The notes under the pieces were generated by a model. The model was not told where the DNA came from, made no database searches, and worked only from the letters and a program-made list of their open reading frames with translations. From CAYLLD01 sp964425135 (GTDB taxonomy: Bacteria > Pseudomonadota > Alphaproteobacteria > Rhodobacterales > Rhodobacteraceae), in the NCBI GenBank assembly GCA_964425135.1, contig CAYRKW010000111.1:1-5820 (forward strand): a stretch of DNA of 5,820 bases, read 5' to 3'. A program made the translations under genes and the position numbers. Every line of letters starts with the position of its first letter. Position 1 is the stretch's first letter. Positions 1-5,397 of the stretch are shown piece by piece.

Positions 1-1
1 G

Positions 2-91
2 ATCATTGGCGAAGTCGCGCGTATAAGCTCCTGCACAGGCTTTGACAAGGGAAATTCGCAGGATTTGGTAGAAAAACTCGGCCATGATTAA
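2..91 (+). CDS. possible C-terminal end of an unidentified gene (partial, runs off the left edge)
   Basis: A plus-strand frame is open from the window edge and ends in TAA at 89-91. It gives 29 residues that read like an ordinary soluble protein end (…ISSCTGFDKGNSQDLVEKLGHD). It stops a few bases before the extended -10 element of the next gene, which is a sensible place for an upstream gene to end. I do not recognise the family. The same stretch is also open on the minus strand from an ATG at 85 to the edge, so the coding strand is not settled. The plus-strand reading is preferred because the minus-strand ATG has no visible Shine-Dalgarno sequence. Confidence is low because only 29 codons are visible. 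Confidence 0.3.
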   Translation: MIGEVARISSCTGFDKGNSQDLVEKLGHD

Positions 92-93
92 GG

Positions 94-102
94 TGCTATA
101 AT
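94..102 (+). promoter_or_regulatory. extended -10 promoter element for the oxygenase gene
   Basis: The sequence TGCTATAAT matches the extended -10 consensus TGnTATAAT exactly. No good -35 box lies 16-18 bp upstream, which is typical of extended -10 promoters. Transcription would start near 108-110 and leave a leader of about 110 nt before the preferred ATG at 222. This fits the convergent gene being transcribed independently of the ribosomal operon. It is a motif match only. Confidence 0.5.
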
Positions 103-221
103 GAAAGTAAAAAATGGCTATAAATCATGCCCATAGCATAGCACATCCGATGCAGCCAATCTGAGATTTCAAAAGAGTAGCGCCCTTGACTTCACCTGCG
201 CGCAAACGCATGTCGGCGTGC

Positions 222-845
222 ATGAAACAACTTTTTCAAACACCTCTCTATCACGCAAAACTTTCCAACGAAATTTCGACGACTGAATTGGCCGCATCCT
301 GCCTTGCGATAGCTGATGATGATGCGGCAGGTCAGGCATGGTGCGATGCGAATGATTTTCCCGGATACACATCCTACGCATCGCTCGATGATTTGCCGTG
401 GCGATTTCCGATTTTCAAAGACGTGAGAGATGCGTTGGACGGCCACGTGGCTGCTTTTACCAAAGCCCTGCATTTCGATCTGGGAGACAGACCGCTTGTG
501 CTTGAGAGCCTCTGGATCAACATCCTGCCCGAAGGCGGCATTCACACCGCGCATATACATCCGCATTCTGTGATCAGCGGCACAACATACGTCGCCATGC
601 CGGAAGGTACGTCGGCTATCAAATTTGAAGATCCGCGTTTGGCGATGATGATGGCCTCTCCGCCGCGTATCCCAGAAGCGCCCGAAGCGTTACAACCGTT
701 CGTTTATGTGAAACCTGATGTCGGCGATGTGCTCTTGTGGGAAAGCTGGCTGCGCCATGAGGTGCCTATGAACATGGCTGAAGACGACCGGATCAGCGTC
801 TCGTTTAACTATAATTGGGCGCAGGAAAGCCAGAAGTCTGGATAA
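222..845 (+). CDS. putative 2-oxoglutarate/Fe(II)-dependent oxygenase (TIGR02466 / PF13759-like)
   Basis: A small protein of about 207 residues resembling the TIGR02466 family of putative 2OG-Fe(II) oxygenases; the substrate is unknown. Seen, numbering from the ATG at 222: the double-stranded beta-helix signature GIHTAHIHPHSVISGTTY at about 107-124, with candidate iron-binding histidines at 111, 113 and 115; an FEDPR motif at 135-139; a distal iron-ligand histidine in ESWLRHEV (His179); and Arg190 in DRISVSFNYN, the position expected to bind the 2-oxoglutarate carboxylate. The reading frame extends upstream to TTG 186 and includes ATG 210. ATG 222 is preferred because family members tend to begin just before a LFxTPLY-type motif, and here it gives MKQLFQTPLY. 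None of the three starts has a convincing Shine-Dalgarno sequence. The gene converges on rplP and shares a terminator with it. Family assignment is fairly sure; function is not. Confidence 0.85.
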   Translation: MKQLFQTPLYHAKLSNEISTTELAASCLAIADDDAAGQAWCDANDFPGYTSYASLDDLPWRFPIFKDVRDALDGHVAAFTKALHFDLGDRPLVLESLWINILPEGGIHTAHIHPHSVISGTTYVAMPEGTSAIKFEDPRLAMMMASPPRIPEAPEALQPFVYVKPDVGDVLLWESWLRHEVPMNMAEDDRISVSFNYNWAQESQKSG

Positions 846-846
846 C

Positions 847-880
847 AAAAAGGCCCCGCAAACTTGCGAGGCCTCTTTTA
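847..880. terminator. bidirectional intrinsic terminator between the oxygenase gene and rplP
   Basis: The inverted repeat 852-861 / 864-873 (GGCCCCGCAA … TTGCGAGGCC) pairs over 10 positions. It is flanked by A-rich sequence on the left and T-rich sequence on the right, so a T-tract follows the stem in either direction. On the minus strand, which serves the ribosomal operon, the one non-Watson-Crick position is a G-U wobble and the tail is TTTTT. On the plus strand the same position is a C-A mismatch and the tail is CTCTTTT. The element lies in the 51-nt gap between the two stop codons. Confidence 0.9.
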
Positions 881-896
881 ATTCTGGTCGATCAGC

Positions 897-1310
897 TTAC
901 CAGTCTTCGCGCTGCACGATCCGTGACTTGAGCGGCAGCTTCATAGCAGCAAGGCGCAGGGCCTCGCGGGCGACAGCGTCGGTCACACCGTCAATCTCGA
1001 ACATCACCCGGCCCGGCTTAACCTTGGCCGCCCAATATTCGACGGAGCCCTTACCTTTACCCATCCGAACTTCGGTTGGCTTCTTGGACACCGCAACATC
1101 AGGGAAAATGCGGATCCACACACGGCCCTGACGTTTCATGTGACGGGTCATGGCGCGACGCGCGGCTTCGATCTGGCGTGCTGTCACACGCTCCGGCTCG
1201 GTTGCTTTCAGCCCGTAGGAGCCGAAAGTGATCTCTGTTCCGCCTTTTGCCTCGCCGCGAATACGGCCTTTGTGCATTTTGCGGAATTTTGTACGCTTTG
1301 GTGAAAGCAT
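897..1310 (-). CDS. rplP: 50S ribosomal protein L16
   Basis: L16 of the large subunit sits near the A-site and peptidyl-transferase region and helps position tRNA and 5S rRNA. The 137-residue product is normal in length and starts with the family signature MLSPKRTKFRKMHKGR. It contains TARQIEAARRAMTRHMKRQG at about 43-62 and VRMGKGKG at 81-88. Arg82 corresponds by motif to E. coli Arg81, the residue hydroxylated there by YcfD/RoxA. The ATG is preceded by GAGGAG (1325-1320) with a 9-nt spacer, 24 nt after rpsC. It is the last gene of the operon here: a terminator and a convergent gene follow, where rpmC would be expected. Confidence 0.98.
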   Translation of the reverse strand: MLSPKRTKFRKMHKGRIRGEAKGGTEITFGSYGLKATEPERVTARQIEAARRAMTRHMKRQGRVWIRIFPDVAVSKKPTEVRMGKGKGSVEYWAAKVKPGRVMFEIDGVTDAVAREALRLAAMKLPLKSRIVQREDW

Positions 1311-1319
1311 ATCGAAGTA

Positions 1320-1325
1320 CTCCTC
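1320..1325 (-). promoter_or_regulatory. Shine-Dalgarno site of rplP
   Basis: GAGGAG on the minus strand lies 9 nt before the rplP ATG, inside the 24-nt rpsC-rplP gap. It supports the chosen start and independent ribosome loading on rplP. Confidence 0.8.
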
Positions 1326-1334
1326 GTCGGCGGC

Positions 1335-2033
1335 TTAGCGACCTTGCGGACGCATGCCACCTTCCTGAATTTCTGCCTGACGACGGTCCCGCGCGGCTGG
1401 ATCATGCTCCATGATCTCGCCTTTGAAGATCCAGACCTTGATGCCGATGATACCATAGGCGGTCAGACCTTCGGAGGTCGCGTAGTCGATGTCAGCACGC
1501 AATGTGTGAAGAGGCACGCGGCCCTCACGATACCATTCGGTCCGTGCAATCTCTGCACCGCCCAAACGGCCAGCCACGTTGATCCGAATGCCAAGCGCGC
1601 CCATGCGCATCGCGTTCTGCACCGCACGTTTCATGGCCCGGCGGAAGCTGACACGGCGCTCAAGCTGTTGGGCCACGCTTTCGGCGACCAGTTGTGCATC
1701 AATCTCGGGCTTGCGCACCTCAACGATGTTCAAATGCAACTCGGAGCTTGTGAATTGCGCCAGTTTCTTGCGCAGGTTCTCAATATCCGCACCCTTCTTG
1801 CCGATGATAACACCGGGACGGGCTGCATAGATCGACACGCGGCACTTTTTGTGCGGACGCTCGATGATCACGCGGGAAACACCGGCCTGAACGCACTCTT
1901 TCTTGATGAATTCGCGAATGGCGATGTCTTCATGCAAGAGCTGTCCATACTCTTCGCCATCGGCGTACCAACGGCTGTCCCAAGTGCGGTTGACCTGAAG
2001 ACGCAGGCCGATTGGATTGATCTTCTGACCCAT
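1335..2033 (-). CDS. rpsC: 30S ribosomal protein S3
   Basis: S3 lines the mRNA entry channel of the small subunit and takes part in unwinding incoming mRNA. The 232-residue product starts MGQKINPIGLRLQ, the standard N-terminus. A type II KH domain carries the GxxG loop as GVIIGKKG (about 74-81). The RRAMKRAVQNAMR segment keeps Arg131, Arg132 and Lys135, which match the E. coli helicase-linked basic residues. The C-terminal domain has GRLGGAEIARTEWYREGRVP at about 155-174. The frame is open upstream to 2231, but that part lies out of frame inside rplV and is not S3-like. The ATG at 2033 overlaps the rplV stop as TAATG and has GAGGAG 8 nt upstream, so coupled translation with rplV is likely. 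Confidence 0.98.
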   Translation of the reverse strand: MGQKINPIGLRLQVNRTWDSRWYADGEEYGQLLHEDIAIREFIKKECVQAGVSRVIIERPHKKCRVSIYAARPGVIIGKKGADIENLRKKLAQFTSSELHLNIVEVRKPEIDAQLVAESVAQQLERRVSFRRAMKRAVQNAMRMGALGIRINVAGRLGGAEIARTEWYREGRVPLHTLRADIDYATSEGLTAYGIIGIKVWIFKGEIMEHDPAARDRRQAEIQEGGMRPQGR

Positions 2034-2413
2034 TAGGCTTGCTCCTCTACCTGGCGGACCTTGATAGTGATCTCGGAAAACGGTTTCATGATCCGTCCGT
2101 AGCGACCACGCGCCCGGGGACGACCGCGCTTCATGACAAGGTTCTTGCCAACCCAGGCTTCGGCGACGATCAGCTCGTCCACATCCAGCCCGTGATTGTT
2201 CTCTGCGTTCGCAATCGCGCTTTGCAGACATTTCTTGACGTCCTGCGCCACGCGGCGCTTGGAGAATGTCAACTCGGCGAGCGCTTTGGAAACAGGCTTG
2301 TTGCGGATCATGCCCGCAATCAGGTTCAGTTTCTGCGGCGATGTCTTGAGCATACGCGTCTTGGCCATCGCTTCGTTTTCGCTCACGCGGCGGGGATTTT
2401 TATCCTTGCCCAT
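2033..2413 (-). CDS. rplV: 50S ribosomal protein L22
   Basis: L22 binds 23S rRNA; its long beta-hairpin lines the nascent-peptide exit tunnel. The 126-residue product carries an N-terminal extension of about 15 residues (MGKDKNPRRVSENEA) before MAKTRMLKTSPQKLN, where shorter homologues begin. I recall this extension in Rhodobacteraceae, and the ATG at 2413 lies only 2 nt after the rpsS stop. The tunnel hairpin is the basic MKRGRPRARGRYGRI segment (about 94-108), equivalent to the region where E. coli mutations give macrolide resistance. The upstream ribosome-binding signal is weak (GGAA), consistent with coupling to rpsS. An internal start at Met16 is possible but less likely. Confidence 0.97.
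   Translation of the reverse strand: MGKDKNPRRVSENEAMAKTRMLKTSPQKLNLIAGMIRNKPVSKALAELTFSKRRVAQDVKKCLQSAIANAENNHGLDVDELIVAEAWVGKNLVMKRGRPRARGRYGRIMKPFSEITIKVRQVEEQA
2042..2047 (-). promoter_or_regulatory. Shine-Dalgarno site that fixes the rpsC start
   Basis: GAGGAG on the minus strand lies within the last codons of rplV, 8 nt before the rpsC ATG at 2033. It decides in favour of that start over the longer open frame reaching back to 2231. Confidence 0.85.
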
Positions 2414-2415
2414 GA

Positions 2416-2694
2416 TTATTTCCGCTTCGCTTTTTTGTCAGCCGCATGACCGTAATAGGTCCGTGTTGGGCTGTACTCGCCAAATTTCTGGCCAATCATT
2501 TCCTCAGTGATCGACACCGGGATATGCTTTTGACCGTTATAGACACCAAATGTCAGGCCCACGAACTGCGGCAGAATTGTCGACCGACGAGACCAGATTT
2601 TGATGACTTCATTGCGTCCGCTTTCGCGGGATTTTTCTGCCTTCTTGAGGACGTGAGCGTCAACAAAAGGGCCTTTCCAAACTGAACGAGACAT
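2416..2694 (-). CDS. rpsS: 30S ribosomal protein S19
   Basis: S19 sits in the head of the small subunit, pairs with S13 and contacts 16S rRNA and the A-site tRNA side of the head. The product is 92 residues, the usual bacterial length. It starts MSRSVWKGPFVDAHVLKK and carries the signature IWSRRSTILPQFVGLTFGVY (33-52) and KFGEYSPTRTYYGHAADKK near the C-terminus. The start follows the rplB stop with only TAG between them. It is preceded by an AAGGGG-type ribosome-binding sequence in the last rplB codons, and 2 nt separate its stop from rplV. Confidence 0.98.
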   Translation of the reverse strand: MSRSVWKGPFVDAHVLKKAEKSRESGRNEVIKIWSRRSTILPQFVGLTFGVYNGQKHIPVSITEEMIGQKFGEYSPTRTYYGHAADKKAKRK

Positions 2695-2697
2695 CTA

Positions 2698-3537
2698 TCA
2701 GCGCCCCTTCTTGCGTGCATGACGTGAACGCACGATGAATTTATCTGTGGTTTTGTTCTTACGGGTGCGGGCGCCTTTTGTCGGCTTGCCCCAAGGTGTC
2801 ACCGGATGGCGACCACCCGACGTTCGACCTTCACCACCACCATGCGGGTGATCGACAGGGTTCATGACAACACCACGAACGCTCGGGCGTTTGCCTTTGT
2901 GACGATTGCGGCCCGCTTTACCGATGTTCTGGTTCGAATTGTCGGGGTTTGACACCGCACCAACAGTCGCAAGACACTCTTGACGCACCAGACGCAATTC
3001 GCCCGATGAGAGGCGGATCTGCGCATAACCGCCATCACGACCAACGAACTGAGCATATGTGCCAGCCGCGCGTGCGATCTGCCCGCCCTTGCCCGGCTTC
3101 AATTCGATGTTGTGGATGATCGTACCGATAGGCATGCCCGTGAACGGCATGGTGTTGCCCGGCTTCACATCGACTTTTTTGCCTGCGATCACCTGATCGC
3201 CAACACCCAGACGCTGCGGCGCAAGGATATAGGCTTGCTCACCATCTGTGTATTTGATCAGCGCAATGAAGGCTGTCCGGTTCGGATCATATTCAATCCG
3301 TTCGACCGCTGCGGGGACATCAAACTTGTTTCGTTTGAAATCCACTATGCGGTAGAGACGTTTCGCTCCGCCACCACGGCGGCGCATGGTGATCCGTCCG
3401 GTATTGTTCCGGCCCGCCTTCTTGGTCAATCCTTGTGTCAAGGATTTGACCGGGCGGCCTTTCCAAAGCTCCGAACGGTCGATCAGAACCAGCCCGCGCT
3501 GGCCTGGCGTTGTCGGTTTGTACGACTTCAATGCCAT
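2698..3537 (-). CDS. rplB: 50S ribosomal protein L2
   Basis: L2 is a primary 23S rRNA-binding protein needed for subunit association and for peptidyl-transferase activity. The 279-residue product has the normal two-domain layout: an OB-like N-terminal part with GRNNTGRITMRRRGGGAKR (42-60), then the SH3-like domain. The C-terminal signature NPVDHPHGGGEGRTSGGRHP (226-245) is intact; His230 there corresponds by motif to E. coli His229, which matters for activity. The basic tail ends RHARKKGR. The ATG has GGAAGA (3550-3545) with a 7-nt spacer. The 102-nt gap before it holds the mirror palindromes, so rplB probably starts translation independently of rplW. Confidence 0.98.
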   Translation of the reverse strand: MALKSYKPTTPGQRGLVLIDRSELWKGRPVKSLTQGLTKKAGRNNTGRITMRRRGGGAKRLYRIVDFKRNKFDVPAAVERIEYDPNRTAFIALIKYTDGEQAYILAPQRLGVGDQVIAGKKVDVKPGNTMPFTGMPIGTIIHNIELKPGKGGQIARAAGTYAQFVGRDGGYAQIRLSSGELRLVRQECLATVGAVSNPDNSNQNIGKAGRNRHKGKRPSVRGVVMNPVDHPHGGGEGRTSGGRHPVTPWGKPTKGARTRKNKTTDKFIVRSRHARKKGR

Positions 3538-3559
3538 CTTGCTGTCTTCCGTTTCGCTT

Positions 3560-3620
3560 GTCCCGGACGTGATCCGGGACCTCTTGGTTGCTGTTAGAGG
3601 CCCCGGATCACGTCCGGGGC
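3560..3620. repeat. mirror pair of 21-bp palindromes (REP/BIME-like element)
   Basis: Copy A (3560-3580) is GTCCCGGA, loop CGTGA, TCCGGGAC. Copy B (3600-3620) is GCCCCGGA, loop TCACG, TCCGGGGC. Each is a perfect 8-bp stem with a 5-nt loop, and the core of copy B is the exact reverse complement of copy A. With the flanking CCTCT/AGAGG the two halves form one inverted repeat of 25 bp (3560-3584 and 3596-3620) with two mismatches and an 11-nt loop. The element fills most of the rplW-rplB gap. Related CCGGAC..GATCCGG palindromes are, from memory, dispersed repeats in many alphaproteobacterial genomes. In the rplB direction no U-tract follows, so it is not an operon terminator. Confidence 0.85.
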
Positions 3621-3639
3621 TTCTTTCTTCTTCTCGTTC

Positions 3640-3936
3640 TTAGAGACCCGTCGAGACGTCTATGGTGTTCCCCTCTTCGAGCGTCACATAGGCCTTTTTG
3701 ACGTCCTTGCGGCGGCCCAGCTGGCCTCGGAATCGCTTTTGCTTACCTTTAGTGATCGAGGTGTTGACCGCTTTGACCTTCACGCCAAAGAGCTCTTCCA
3801 CCGCCGCCTTAATCGCAGGCTTATTCGCATCCATCGCCACTTCGAAAACAACCGCGCCATGCTCGGACGCCATCGTGGCTTTCTCGGTGATGATCGGCTT
3901 GCGGATCACGTCATATTGTTCAGCTTTTGCACTCAT
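3640..3936 (-). CDS. rplW: 50S ribosomal protein L23
   Basis: L23 lies at the exit of the peptide tunnel and is the docking site for trigger factor and signal recognition particle. The 98-residue product is normal in length. It shows DVIRKPIITEKATM near the N-terminus, with Glu18 matching the E. coli docking residue, then VEELFGVKVKAVNT (46-59) and KRFRGQLGRRKDVKKAYVTL (67-86), the rRNA-binding basic loop and final strand. The ATG overlaps the rplD stop as ATGA and has GGAGG (3951-3947) with a 10-nt spacer. Its stop is followed by the palindrome-bearing gap, an unusual break in an otherwise packed operon. Confidence 0.98.
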   Translation of the reverse strand: MSAKAEQYDVIRKPIITEKATMASEHGAVVFEVAMDANKPAIKAAVEELFGVKVKAVNTSITKGKQKRFRGQLGRRKDVKKAYVTLEEGNTIDVSTGL

Positions 3937-4553
3937 TTCAAACGCGCCTCCAGCGCTTCGAGACCGGCCTTTGTCACGACCAGAGTGTCGCGGCGCAGGA
4001 TGTCATAGACATTGGCACCGGCACTTGGCAGCACATCAACGTCTTTGATATTGCGGGCCGCTTGCGCGAAACCTGCATCAATCTCAGCGCCATCAATGAT
4101 CAACGCACGCTTGAGGCCGAGGCCTTCGAGCTGCTTGGCCAATTCCTTGGTCTTCCCGCCTTTGAGCTCTGCCGCTTCCAGAACGATCATCTCGCCTGCT
4201 GTCGCCTTGGCACTAAGCGCGTGCTTGAGACCGAGCTTGCGGAACTTCTTCGTCAGATCATGCGCGTGGCTGCGCGGAGTTGGCCCCTTGTAGACACCAC
4301 CACCACGGAAAATCGGCGCGCTTTTGGCACCATGGCGCGCGCCACCTGTGCCTTTTTGGCGATAGATTTTCTTGGTCGAGTATTTGACCTCCGAGCGCGT
4401 CTTCACCTTGTGGGTGCCAGCCTGAGCCCGGGCCCGTTGCCAGCGCACGACACGATGCAGAATATCCGCACGCGGTTCCAGACCAAAGATGCTATCATCA
4501 AGATCGACCGAACCGGCCTTCTTGGCATCAAGTTTCAAGACATCCGCCTTCAT
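3933..4553 (-). CDS. rplD: 50S ribosomal protein L4
   Basis: L4 is an early-assembly 23S rRNA-binding protein whose extended loop reaches the exit tunnel opposite L22. In E. coli it also represses the S10 operon. The 206-residue product has the expected globular domain, interrupted by the basic loop at about 42-98 (STKKIYRQKGTGGARHG at 59-75; FRGGGVYKGPTPRSH at 82-96). The C-terminal part carries ALIIDGAE and NVYDILRRDTLVVTK. It starts in an ATGA overlap with rplC and is preceded by GAGGGAG (4567-4561) with a 7-nt spacer. No S10-type leader for L4 autoregulation is recognisable upstream of rpsJ, so that control may be absent or different here. Confidence 0.98.
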   Translation of the reverse strand: MKADVLKLDAKKAGSVDLDDSIFGLEPRADILHRVVRWQRARAQAGTHKVKTRSEVKYSTKKIYRQKGTGGARHGAKSAPIFRGGGVYKGPTPRSHAHDLTKKFRKLGLKHALSAKATAGEMIVLEAAELKGGKTKELAKQLEGLGLKRALIIDGAEIDAGFAQAARNIKDVDVLPSAGANVYDILRRDTLVVTKAGLEALEARLK

Positions 4554-5386
4554 TTGTCGTCTCCCTCTGGAGCCGCATCATCTGCGGGGGTCTCAGCCTC
4601 AGCGGCTTCGAGCGCTGCCTGTTCGGCTTCAGCAGCTGCTTTTGCTGCCTCTTCCTCTTCAGCTGCCGCCGCTGCCGCTGCTTCTTCTGCCAATTTCTCA
4701 GCTTCCTTCGCTGCCGAGCGCAAAGCGGCTGGGTAAATCACGTTCTCAGGTGTGGCTTTCTTGACCGCATCTTTGATTGTGACCCATCCACCTTTGGACC
4801 CAGGCACCGCGCCCTTGACCATGATCAGACCACGATCCGTATCGGTGCGGACAACTTGCAAGTTTTGCGTGGTGACACGGGCTGCACCCATGTGACCGGC
4901 CATTTTTTTGCCTTTGAACACCTTACCGGGGTCCTGACACTGACCTGTTGAGCCGTGCGAGCGGTGCGAGATCGAAACACCGTGCGAGGCGCGCAGACCG
5001 CCAAAGTTGTGACGCTTCATCGCACCGGCAAACCCTTTACCGATCGATGTGCCTGCCACATCAACGAACTGACCTTCGAAGTAATGCGAAGCGATAATCT
5101 CTTCGCCCACATCAATCAGATTGTCTTCGCTGACACGAAACTCGGCAACCTTACGCTTTGGCTCAACTTTTGCGGCGGCAAAGTGACCGCGCATCTGTTG
5201 GCTGACACGTTTGGCTTTGGCAGCACCCGCCCCAAGTTGAACGGCTGTATAGCCATCCCGCTCGGAGGTGCGTTGCGCCACCACCTGCAAATTTTCCAAC
5301 TGGAGAACGGTCACAGGGATCTGCCTTCCGTCATCCATAAACAACCGGGTCATCCCCAGCTTTTTCGCTATAACTCCAGAGCGCAT
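4550..5386 (-). CDS. rplC: 50S ribosomal protein L3 with an Ala/Glu-rich C-terminal extension
   Basis: L3 is an assembly initiator of the large subunit whose central loop approaches the peptidyl-transferase centre. Residues 1 to about 222 form a complete L3: MRSGVIAKKLGMTRLFMDDG at the start, GTSIGKGFAGAMKRHNF (112-128), and HGSTGQCQDPGKVFKGKKM (144-162). Gln151 matches the E. coli Gln150 that is methylated by PrmB. LIMVKGAVPGSKGG lies at 187-200. Beyond that comes about 55 residues of acidic low-complexity sequence, with seven Ala (236-242), four Glu (243-246) and a GDDK end; E. coli L3 has 209 residues in total. GAGG overlaps the rpsJ stop and precedes the ATG by 9 nt. The stop overlaps rplD as ATGA. 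Confidence 0.98.
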   Translation of the reverse strand: MRSGVIAKKLGMTRLFMDDGRQIPVTVLQLENLQVVAQRTSERDGYTAVQLGAGAAKAKRVSQQMRGHFAAAKVEPKRKVAEFRVSEDNLIDVGEEIIASHYFEGQFVDVAGTSIGKGFAGAMKRHNFGGLRASHGVSISHRSHGSTGQCQDPGKVFKGKKMAGHMGAARVTTQNLQVVRTDTDRGLIMVKGAVPGSKGGWVTIKDAVKKATPENVIYPAALRSAAKEAEKLAEEAAAAAAAEEEEAAKAAAEAEQAALEAAEAETPADDAAPEGDDK

Positions 5387-5397
5387 TGTCTCTATCC

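Noticed and set aside
42..70. Sigma-70 promoter with TTGACA at 42-47
   Set aside because: The -35 match is perfect, but the hexamer 17 bp downstream is TTGGTA, a poor -10. The spacing to the good TATAAT at 97-102 is far too long. It also lies within the possible coding end at 2-91.
1..85. Minus-strand open frame starting at ATG 85 and running off the left edge (MAEFFYQILRISLVKAC…)
   Set aside because: There is no Shine-Dalgarno sequence before the ATG and only 28 codons are visible. The complementary plus-strand frame ending at 91 looks at least as protein-like. Undecidable without sequence to the left.
1344..2036. Plus-strand open frame of 230 codons opposite rpsC
   Set aside because: It almost exactly mirrors rpsC, as expected for a frame shadow, and has no protein family features.
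2034..2231. N-terminal extension of rpsC to a start at 2231
   Set aside because: The extra 66 codons lie out of frame inside rplV and do not resemble S3. The GAGGAG site and the MGQKINP start at 2033 settle the start.
3538..3639. Intrinsic terminator of the ribosomal operon after rplW
   Set aside because: The stem is strong, but in the operon direction it is followed by AAGCGAAACGG, not a U-run, and essential genes lie downstream. It is kept as a repeat instead.
3927..4736. Long plus-strand open frame of 269 codons opposite rplD and the end of rplC
   Set aside because: It lies antisense to well-identified ribosomal genes. Its C-terminal half is the Ser/Ala-rich mirror of the L3 Ala/Glu tail, and it has no family signature. 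It is a by-product of GC-rich codon use.
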